Positions 57,001 to 64,000 of a stretch of DNA of 64,000 nt are shown piece by piece; positions within the stretch are counted from its first letter, which is position 1; each line of letters opens with the position of its first letter. Under the pieces are notes generated by a model. The model made no database searches and had not been told where the DNA came from. It saw only the letters and a program-made list of their open reading frames with translations. The translations under genes and the position numbers were made by a program. The stretch is from Galaxea fascicularis. Lineage: Eukaryota; Cnidaria; Anthozoa; Scleractinia; Euphylliidae. Location: contig OX419340.1 of assembly GCA_948470475.1 (NCBI GenBank), forward strand, positions 19,763,016 through 19,827,015, in the 5' to 3' direction.

Positions 57001-57623
57001 AGATGTTTGATCTTTCAAGCGTCTCCTCCAGAATACTCTACAGAGAGTTCCGTTCCCGGAAAGAAATCCCCCCTACCGCTCAAGCTAAATTTAAAGAGGA
57101 GTATCCTAGCCTCTCTATTCACTGGAAAGAAATTTACTCATTAGCCTTCAATGTTACTTTAAACACAAATTTGAGAGTATTTCAATATAAATTGTTGAAC
57201 CGTATTATTTTTACTAATGATAAACATTTTAAATTTAAACTTGTAGATTCGCCATCTTGTACCTTCTGTAAGACAAGTAAAGAGACCCTCGAGCATTTAT
57301 TGTTTTTCTGCAAGATAACTCAGTTCTTTTGGAAAGAGGTGTTGTCATGGCTAGCTATCATTAAGAACAAAAGAGTAGATTTTTCACTCATAGATGTTTT
57401 GTTTGGTAAATTTGATATTGATGAAGACTTCATAGTAATAAATCACATTCTTTTGCTTGCAAAGTTCTATATCTATAGGTCTAAGCTTGATAACACAAAA
57501 CCATCTTTAGACGTTTTTAAGGCCAAATTGAAAGCCACTCTTAACACAGAATTTGTCATTGCCAAAAGAAATGGTAAACTTGCACAACATTACAAAAGTG
57601 GGAATCCTTTATTTCCGTACTAG
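54051..57623 (+). pseudogene. ORF2 of Tx1/L1-like element: endonuclease, RT and C-terminal zinc motif, frameshifted
   Basis: Starts at ATG 54051 with an APE endonuclease (FKLLSLNARGIRSFEKRKAV, LFFLQETYSTKD). A frameshift near 54320 is followed by FVNIYAPNKLSEQTLFF, IIGGDFNVILDPDLDGFGG, RRLDFWLID and SIKSDHSAI. A second shift lies near 55240. The RT is poorly kept: the catalytic box reads SADDMTCF instead of YADD, though VRQGDPLSPILFIL is clear. Later pieces are LTLIGKIQIVKLFAIPKF, FFNFIWRGKDKIKR and a CCHC-like end (CTFCKTSKETLEHLLFFC) typical of Tx1 and plant/animal L1-like elements. At least five breaks; not functional. Confidence 0.85.
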
Positions 57624-58022
57624 TGTGAGCAACTCCACTTTCCATCGTACTTTAGCATAGACAAATAATAATGAATCGTGCCACGCAAATGTGAAGCCTG
57701 TGAATCAAGCCGGTTGCGTTTCAATGTACTATTTTTTCGCTCCCCTTAGTATTTCGTGCTGTAATGTAAATGTAATGTCAGTATTGTAAGTGATTGTGTT
57801 GTTGCTTTTGTAAGTAATCTTACTATTAGTACATTAATGTGGTGTTAATAGTGTAAGTAAGATTAGTGCTATAGCTATTGTTGCTATTGTTCGTAATAGT
57901 AATTTTGTAAGTAAATTCATATTGTAAGGAATGTATGAATGTAAAAATGTCAGTCTTAGTGTTGTAAGGTTAGTTTTTCTAAATAATGCATATATTTGAA
58001 TAAAAATTGATTAAAAAAAAAA
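57624..58022 (+). other. 3' region and poly(A) tail of Tx1/L1-like element
   Basis: AT-rich 3' region with repeated TGTAAGTAA-like strings, AATAAA at 57999-58004 and ten A at 58013-58022. The target duplication follows at 58025. Confidence 0.8.
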
Positions 58023-58024
58023 CA

Positions 58025-58037
58025 ACAACCCAGAAAC
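58025..58037. repeat. 13-bp target-site duplication, right
   Basis: ACAACCCAGAAAC, the same as 52442-52454. Confidence 0.9.
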
Positions 58038-58508
58038 CTCATACGGACGCTGAGAAACTCCTATTTCTCAAAGCAAAAAGACGCTGATCTGGAAGTTAAA
58101 ATGTGTGGAACAAAACGCTGCAGAACATGCCCCTATTTAAAACAGGGTAGAGAATTCACCTTCTCCTCCACTAATGAAACATTTCAGATGAAACACTTGA
58201 TGAAGTGCACATCAACGAACTTCGTTTACGTGATAACCTGTGCAGGTTGTGGACATAATTATATAGGAGAAACGGGTGATGTCCTGAGAAATAGAGTGAC
58301 AGTTCATAAGCAGCAAATTAGAGACCCGCACACACAGATGCTTGGAGTCAGCAAGCATATTGATGAATGTGCTGCGGGATTGACACCTCAGTTCACTATT
58401 TTTCCGTTTTACAAGATTCTCAGCTCCTCAGAAAACATGAGAAAGAACAAAGAGAGATTTTTTATTTCAAAGTATAAACCCGTTCTTAATGATTTGAAAT
58501 TACGTTAA
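58038..58508 (+). pseudogene. Right piece of GIY-YIG endonuclease ORF
   Basis: Continues the frame interrupted at 52454. It has a cysteine pair (CGTKRCRTCPYL) and then a complete GIY-YIG core: FVYVITCAGCGHNYIGETGD followed by VLRNRVTVHKQQIRDPHTQM, where the arginine and the histidine-rich helix fit the catalytic region. It ends ERFFISKYKPVLNDLKLR at the TAA at 58506. The visible part has no break; ATG at 58101 is simply the first in frame. This type of endonuclease is carried by Penelope-like and related retroelements, but no RT of its own lies upstream, so the exact parent element is unclear. Confidence 0.7.
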
Positions 58509-58560
58509 TTGCTCACGCACACTCAGAACTACAATTAAGCCGTTATAATTGTAATTACAA

Positions 58561-59585
58561 TATGACGATATGCTGGAAAAATCGATTTAGATGGAAAAAT
58601 TTCTAAAAATTCAGGCGACGATCTTAAAAGATAAGCATGCTTTTGGACAACCTTCTGAATGTCAGGAAGGATAGGATTGTAGTCCATGACTAATGGGAAA
58701 ACCTTTTTGTCAGGCTTGACCTTTTTCTTAAGTAGTTCTGATCTTTCAATATTAAGCGCCTTATCAAATTGTTTGTCTACTAAATCTGCGCTATAGCCCT
58801 GGGATTTAAGATACCCTTTGTATTCGACACACCTTTTCTTGAGAAATTCATCGGTGGAGCAATTGCGTCTACCTCGTAAAGCAACCCCACAGGGAATCGC
58901 CCTTTACAGTGTGCCGGGTGAGAACTAGAAAAAGGTAAATAAAGATGGCTATTTGTAGGCCTAGCGTAAATATCTGTAATAATGAACCCATTTTGAGGGT
59001 GCAATGCAAGATCCAAGACATTGAGAGTATGCTCAGAATATACCAACTCAAATTTAATAGTGGGATAAAGAGAATTGATGTATCAGACATGGTTTGATGC
59101 TACTCTGGTTTGAAGTTTGATGAATGTAACTTAAAAAGTTACAATTCACGACCCAACAAACTTCATCAAACTTCAAACCAGAGTAGCAACAAACCAAACA
59201 TCGAAAACATCATCCCTATATCTCCACCACAACATGGGGTTTGTAGCACCTCCAGATTTAGCTTTCTCGTCAATCAATCTCATAGCCAGGTCGGCATAGC
59301 TACAAGCGTTTTTGGGACCCATAGCCGTACCATGTTTTTGTACCAAATTTTTCCCAGAGAATTGACAATTATTGGTTTGAAGACAAATTTCGATAGCCTC
59401 CACAGTACATTCGGTAGATAGAAATTAATTCTCAGAATTAAATTCTGAGAAGGGTCCTTTACCATCTGGGTGTTTGCTGAGGTCTTGGGTTGTAGTTGCG
59501 ATGTTTCCCAATATTGATAATAACCTAGGCATTTCAGCTGTTAGAAAAGCTCTTGATTCTAGATCAGTTAAATTTCCATCAGGTT
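58561..59585 (-). pseudogene. Penelope-like element 2: inverted 5' part with RT core
   Basis: On the minus strand from 59585 down: FTDLESRAFLTAEMPRLL-like start (DLESRAFLTAEMPRLLSILG), EAIEICLQTNNCQFSGKN, LVQKHGTAMGPKNACSYADL and WWRYRDDVFDVW, the Penelope RT core with the YRDD catalytic box. A hairpin insertion (59099-59187) breaks the frame. It goes on as INSLYPTIKFELVYSEHTLN, NGFIITDIYARPTNSHLYLP and FPLVMDYNPILPDIQKVVQK, ending LEIFPSKSIFPAYRH near 58561. The last 63 bp are repeated, inverted, at the start of the plus-strand part beginning at 59586. Frames are broken at the hairpin and near 58850. Confidence 0.82.
59099..59187. repeat. Nested hairpin inside the Penelope-like RT
   Basis: Arms of 26 bp (59099-59124 and 59162-59187; GCTACTCTGGTTTG ... 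inverse) pair exactly. An inner pair TGTAACTT/AAGTTACA (59125-59132 and 59136-59143) forms a second stem. It replaces the short stretch normally found between the DVFDVW and INSLYPT parts of the RT, so it is either an insertion or a local inverted duplication. Confidence 0.8.
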
Positions 59586-60192
59586 GTCACCTGAATTATT
59601 AGAAATTTTTCCATCTAAATCGATTTTTCCAGTATATTGTCATACCAAAAACCTCAAAGACATTTAAACACCATCTAAATTTTATGGGATTAGTGGAGTT
59701 AATCAGGCAGAGAGCGTAACGAGAGGGTGTTTAAAGTGCTCTTCTAGATGTGATCTTTGAAAGAATTTTTAAATTCAAGATTCTAAGTTTAAAAGCTTTT
59801 CCACAGGCCGAACGTATAAGATTAATCAGAACTTGTCTTGCTCTTCCAAGGGTGTTGTTTACTCGGCATAGTGTAATAAATGCAATTTACAGTACGTGGG
59901 TTCTACGTCCACAGAATTTAAAGTACGTTTCCGCAATCACAAGTAGTCCATGCTCACAAACAAAAAAGCATGTGAGCTTGCAGTCCACTTCAATTTTACC
60001 AAACATGTGATTTCTGAAATTAGCTTTACTGTCATTGAGAAAATTATGAGCCAGGGGGACGCAGCTTATATCGATAAATTGCTACTCACAAGAGAAGCCT
60101 ATTGGACCGCTCAACTGTGCACACTTAATCCTCACGGTCTCAATAAAAGACGTGAATTTAGATCCAAAAATCGTGTCTGCTATAATACTTAA
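59586..60192 (+). pseudogene. Penelope-like element 2: 3' part with GIY-YIG endonuclease
   Basis: Begins ELLEIFPSKSIFPVYCHTKN and continues in pieces: QDSKFKSFSTGRTYKINQNL, then CNKCNLQYVGSTSTEFKV and RFRNHK. A TAG follows at 59944-59946 where element 1 has serine. The end is KACELAVHFNFTKHVISEI, YIDKLLLTREAYWTAQLCTL and GLNKRREFRSKNRVCYNT. This is the same family as the copy at 43965-44276. Other stops replace a cysteine codon (near 59756) and a residue before CNKC. It is dead. Together with 58561-59585 it makes one element whose 5' part is inverted. Confidence 0.85.
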
Positions 60193-60480
60193 TTAGTGTA
60201 TTACTATATCGCGTAATTAAATTCTTCGCAACTTATTGTGGTAATTTTGTCGTATACGCATTCTTGCCTGTCACCATTATTGTATTATTTAATCTTTTGT
60301 CTAAGTTTGTATTATATTACGTAACTTCATTTACATACATGTTTTACATTTAGTATATATTCTTGCTGATTTGAAAACTCACTAGGATTTCTAGCTTTTT
60401 TATTGTTTATCTGTAAACTAAGTACCTCCACATCTGAAGAATGCCGAAGGCCGAAACGTCGTATTAAAGCCGAAGCAGTT
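60193..60480 (+). other. 3' region of Penelope-like element 2
   Basis: AT-rich, non-coding, ending shortly after a hammerhead-like motif at 60434-60458. Its place after the endonuclease mirrors element 1. Confidence 0.6.
60434..60458 (+). ncRNA. Hammerhead-like motif, degenerate
   Basis: CTGAAGA, an extra A and T, a 3-bp stem GCC-GAA-GGC, then C and GAAACG. The order is that of the hammerhead core, and it lies at the same place as the motif of element 1, but stem II is short, a U/C mismatch sits at its base and no stem I pairing is evident. Confidence 0.3.
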
Positions 60481-61042
60481 AGAAGTTTGCTTCTTGTTTC
60501 ATCTTACACTCAACTAAAATTCGCATTGAAGCACTGTGTAGTTGACAAACTTAAGGATATCACAGGATTTTCGAACGCATCGAGCTAAGTTGCACTCAGG
60601 CGAAGGCCGTGAATACAATGAACTATTACAGACTTGATTACGATGTTTTGATGATGATTATGATGATGGTTCGACTAGAAATAAAGAAATGATAAATAAA
60701 AACTGATTAGTGGAAATGAACGACAATATAAAGGAATAGTGGATAAACGAGTGAACTTACAAATGCTTCCTGCACAGTGATAACTGCGATAGCGATAACG
60801 ACGAGAGTGATATGCAAACTGAAGACCGAAGTGAGAGGAAAAGGCGCTAAAATCCTTAAATATACGTAGCCCACGTGAACAATTGGAAACTGTCAAGAAA
60901 CTATGCGCGTGACTAGGCACGGTACGCAAAAAATGCGCGTTTGAATCCTACACACTGTAACCTTCTTGGATCCTTCTACTGGGAGTCCATCGTTTGGTTT
61001 ACCACATTTATTCTGTATATATTCTGTATTATTCTGTATCCC

Positions 61043-61070
61043 TACGTTTCGGCTGAACAGCCGAAACGTA
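61043..61070. repeat. Perfect 13-bp hairpin
   Basis: TACGTTTCGGCTG, two bases AA, then its exact inverse. The inner part CCGAAACG is the same string as the end of the hammerhead-like motifs, so this may be two element ends joined head to head. Confidence 0.8.
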
Positions 61071-61397
61071 GTGAAACTAAGTCAGACCAGCTAAACGTTT
61101 ACCCCACTGTTTTTACTCAGTATTTGTCTATTTATTCACGGGGTGGTACTGTATCCCTTGGATCCTTCTGCTGTGAGTCCATTGTTGGCGTAAACCTTTA
61201 TATTCTGTGTATATATACATGTATATATATGTATATGACAATGACAATGATTTTTTCTTGGTGCAAAACAGGCGTTCTAGACGTACGTGAACTGCTGTTG
61301 ATATAGTCAATCGTGTAGGAGAGCTAACACGCACGCGCGTGGATGTTTTATTTTAAGCTTGTAAAAAATAGTATGACGCGTGCAGGGCAACTGTAAT

Positions 61398-61439
61398 TTA
61401 CCCTGATGAAGACTCCTGCACTGAGTCGAAATATAGGTG
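61398..61439 (+). ncRNA. Hammerhead-like motif outside a recognised element
   Basis: CTGATGA (61403-61409), one A, a 5-bp stem GACTC ... GAGTC (61411-61415 and 61423-61427), then GAAA (61428-61431). TACC before the core can pair with GGTG at 61436-61439 (one G-T wobble) as stem I. The layout is the same as at 44720-44767. No Penelope-like coding sequence is next to it. Confidence 0.35.
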
Positions 61440-61590
61440 TGGAAAAAGGCTTATCGTTTGTCTTCATTTGTGATGAGTTTTATATATATATATGTATACC
61501 GTATATACATATCTAATGTTACAACAACCACGGTCCTTATGTTCTCATGATATGGTCGAATTTCATAATCACCAATTTTAGCATTGTGCT

Positions 61591-61839
61591 TTGAATAATG
61601 TCTGTAATGAAAATTTTGTATCGGATTTCAGATTGAATGATGACAAAGATGATGATGACAAAAATGAATTTTATTTAATCCCTTTAACAGATCAAGGTAT
61701 CAAACTCATTAAAAAAGTACCTGATACAAGGAAAAATGCAGTGAGGATGAACAAGACATCAACCTGGATTTCACACAAAAATTTCACAAATTTAAAGTTT
61801 TTTTTGAAGCCAAAAATTGAGCTTTTGATTGGTTATTAA
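61591..61839 (+). other. Short open frame of unknown nature
   Basis: Eighty-two codons opening with TTG, with an acidic run (NDDKDDDDKNEF) and then YLIPLTDQGIKLIKKVPDT and KTSTWISHKNFTNLKFFLKP. The composition is not typical of chance sequence, but no domain is recognisable and no ATG lies near its start. It may be a decayed fragment of a larger protein. Confidence 0.2.
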
Positions 61840-62488
61840 AATCATGACTCACCACCTCGGGAAAGCCCCTGTTTCCGAGAATAACAAAAAGTTCCGGTGG
61901 GTTCCGAGAATTGTGGTGATTTAGCATGGAAGCCGACATAAGCCGCCGGTATTGATGATGGAATAAGTAATCTAGCATTTGGTCATTACAGAATTAAACA
62001 ATGGTATCCCTTCTTGATCTGAGACGAGCTTTGTTTTTTTTATTTGTATATAGAATGGAAAATATTGAGGATCTCCGAACTGGTTCTAGATGAGTGTCTT
62101 TTGAAGTGAACAGAAAATCCCAGCTACCTCGACTAGTTTAAACCAGTCATACAAGGTTGAGGGTGCCAGACCAAGTAGACGTCGACTATGGAAAAGTGCT
62201 ACGTTTTTGTAAAATGGTCCGGTGCCCCCAACCATTATACTACTAGTTTGTATGGGGAATTTAGCGATCGTTATTAAGGGCATTACAAAAGAAATAAAAA
62301 TACATCAGAATTTCATACCTTGGCTCCTTGTCTGATTGATGGTATGTTCTTGCCATTTCTGGTCTTTCTATTTCCACCGTACTATAATATTTCTATTATG
62401 CAAAATACCCGTGAGCTTCGGGTACCTGTGATTAAATAAGGCATTTTACCACATAGCGTTGGCTAGTTTTTGGTATGATAAATGATAA

Positions 62489-62523
62489 ATAACCGATGAG
62501 GCGCATAGCGCCTCATTGGTTAT
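62489..62523. repeat. 16-bp hairpin with 3-base loop
   Basis: ATAACCGATGAGGCGC, loop ATA, then GCGCCTCATTGGTTAT; one mismatch. Confidence 0.8.
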
Positions 62524-63273
62524 GAACATTTCATATCCAGCAAGTCTGAGTAGAAAAATTGTTTTACTAAAAACTCTAGGACCACTAATTAAATGAGAAT
62601 CTCAACAGAAATAGTGAAACAAAGAAACTTTAGTGTAGAGAAAGAGAAAACCGAAAAAAAATATATAATTGTCAATCACATGACTAAGCGAAAAGAGCGG
62701 GAAACCTTTCAATGTGTTGCAACATTCATCTGGTGAAAGTTGAATGAAGTTAATGAAACTATCCGAGAAGAACACAGAAGCTTACTTTTTGGGGAAAATG
62801 CTCTATTCGCCTGCTCTGGACTGCTGTAAATTGTCAGTGGTTTCGTAGAAATTGTTTCAATCATTGCGACGGCTTTCATATGGATGTAGGAGCCAAAGAA
62901 AGCGAGTTTGTATAAATCCACTCTAACAACGGAGCCATGTGTGAATTTGATCAAAATGAAGACACAGTTTCTGTTTTGATGAACTAGAACATTGCCTCAA
63001 CGAAACTGGTCAGAAACAAGAAACCTGAGGATTAAGCAAGAAATAGCGTCTTGAAGTTTATCTGATGCGTGGCACTGACAAAAACTGAACTTGTGGCTGA
63101 ACAGAATAACAACAACAGCGACAATGAGCGAAAGCAGCAATTCCTCTTGTTTTTACAAAACATTACACTTGCAAGAGTTGGATGTTTGAAGCTGGTGATT
63201 AGTATATTGCATCGAGTGCAGGAAAAAGAACAGTTTTGCTGTTTGTTGATTTTTTAATTAAAAAATAATACCG

Positions 63274-63287
63274 ATCCTTCGAAGGAT
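63274..63287. repeat. 14-bp perfect palindrome
   Basis: ATCCTTCGAAGGAT in AT-rich surroundings; no associated gene. Confidence 0.6.
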
Positions 63288-63501
63288 TTTCAATAATAAA
63301 TGCTGCTGTAAACTTTTCTCAGAGCTGCACAGGTAGGAAATGTTGATATTCCGGTTCCAGTGTTATAATGTCTAATCGCTAATGTAGCTGCAAACTGTGA
63401 CATAGTTTTGCTGCTGGCTGCCGATTTCAAGGGAAATTTTACTCAGTTCCCTTTATTTCCTGATGCGTTCGTTGACCATATTTGTCGAACTTGGTATATT
63501 T

Positions 63502-63537
63502 AACAATTATTCACCGACACTGAGGTGAATAATTGTT
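63502..63537. repeat. 14-bp hairpin with 8-base loop, extended imperfectly
   Basis: AACAATTATTCACC, loop GACACTGA, then GGTGAATAATTGTT. Outside it GGTATATT and AGTATATACC pair imperfectly, giving a foldback of about 57 bp that may be the core of a small MITE. Confidence 0.75.
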
Positions 63538-64000
63538 TTAGTATATACCACACAAGCTAAATAACTAGCATTTTTTCAAACAATTTCCTTTTCGGAAACT
63601 GAAACGGAAAGCCAGTTTGTTTCTCTTCAGCTGCCCGGAGGTGAATGATACTTTGCCAATCACCTCCGAGTTAACCAATCACTATTCACTCGTGTGGTAT
63701 ATATTAAGAGCTGATAACCTGTGCGCGGCTAGCCAATGAAGATACTAGAAATCTAATATCCGGAGTTCAATTTTTAATAAGTAAAATTATAACGGTGATT
63801 TTCGACCATAGTTGTTTCCTGTCAGATTGACCCGAAACAGGATTCTAGTGACTATAAATATAAATTTTTGAGTAATCAATGGATCAATGAGTAATCGATG
63901 CTCCACAAAATTTTTTGTGTTCAATTATTCATTAATTACGCATTGAGTGTTGGCAATGCTCCATGAGTAATCACTTGATTACTCATTGTTTACCTGTGGA

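Larger units (their letters stand above)
52455..58024 (+). mobile_element. Full-length Tx1/L1-like non-LTR retrotransposon
   Basis: Bounded by a 13-bp target duplication with a poly(A) tail of ten A at the 3' end. It has a 5' region, ORF1, ORF2 with endonuclease, reverse transcriptase and C-terminal zinc motif, and a 3' region with AATAAA. It inserted in a GIY-YIG ORF and was later hit by a 156-bp foldback element near the start of ORF1. ORF2 has several frameshifts, so this copy is dead. Confidence 0.88.
60481..61590. other. No gene recognised; short repeats and hairpins
   Basis: A direct duplication of about 30 bp (GGATCCTTCTRCTGKGAGTC) occurs near 60967 and 61159. TA-rich simple repeats lie near 61203-61238 and 61484-61512. 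A 13-bp hairpin (61043-61070) and a hammerhead-like motif (61398-61439) are listed separately. No coding frame is convincing. Confidence 0.5.
61840..64000. other. No gene recognised; AT-rich with hairpins
   Basis: No open frame here shows a domain. Three inverted repeats are listed separately. The last 130 bp contain several GAGTAATCA/TGATTACTC-type strings in both directions, a weak dispersed repeat. Confidence 0.5.

Noticed and set aside
60903..60960. tRNA-derived SINE with a B-box-like GTTTGAATCC
   Set aside because: The B box resembles the consensus, but I cannot fit a convincing A box or tRNA-like fold upstream.

Overview
The window looks like intergenic DNA from an invertebrate animal nuclear genome. 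A cnidarian, probably an anthozoan such as a coral, is the best guess, because BEL/Pao, Gmr1-like Gypsy, Penelope-like, CR1/L2-like and Tx1/L1-like elements occur side by side with many foldback elements. The species is not proven. I see no intact host gene, rRNA or tRNA. Almost everything is mobile DNA, usually one element inserted in another, plus one giant satellite array.

Layout. 1-3.7 kb: a 910-bp terminal-inverted-repeat element (548-1457) and a minus-strand LINE relic carrying a broken 2A-like/PHD/endonuclease segment (about 2980-3560). 3.7-12.2 kb: a plus-strand LINE relic (LINE-A), split at 4930/11070 by a complete BEL/Pao retrotransposon (4931-11069; identical 214-bp LTRs, 5-bp target duplication GTGAT, intact 1845-codon gag-pol) and again by a 150-156 bp foldback element. 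12.7-22.5 kb: a decayed second BEL/Pao element split by a young Gypsy element (16209-21219; target duplication TCATA). The Gypsy copy has gag, protease and integrase but no reverse transcriptase or RNase H.

22.5-43.76 kb: about 157 tandem copies of a 135-bp satellite, ending in a 200-N gap, so the true array is longer. It contains a 7080-codon open frame that follows from the period being 45 codons. 43.97-45.1 kb: the 3' end of a Penelope-like element with a hammerhead-like motif, a TA microsatellite and a 192-bp near-perfect palindrome.

45.3-52.1 kb: fragments of what may be one virus-like or Maverick-like gene block, with tail-fibre-like repeats and a membrane segment on plus and a zinc-ribbon VLTF3-like protein on minus. 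It is cut by a nearly complete LINE (LINE-B, 45702-49133; 2A-like plus PHD plus endonuclease plus RT, one internal TAG) and a 3' fragment of another (LINE-C). 52.4-58.5 kb: a GIY-YIG endonuclease ORF interrupted by a full-length Tx1/L1-like element with a 13-bp target duplication. That element was itself hit by the second copy of the 156-bp foldback element, which now supplies the ORF1 start codon.

58.5-60.5 kb: a Penelope-like element with its 5' part inverted, as twin priming would produce. 60.5-64 kb: no recognisable gene; short hairpins, AT-rich repeats and a third hammerhead-like motif.

The parts do not form one pathway. The value of the window is as a nesting record: reading frames and target duplications give the order of insertion, and the two LTR elements are clearly the youngest large arrivals.
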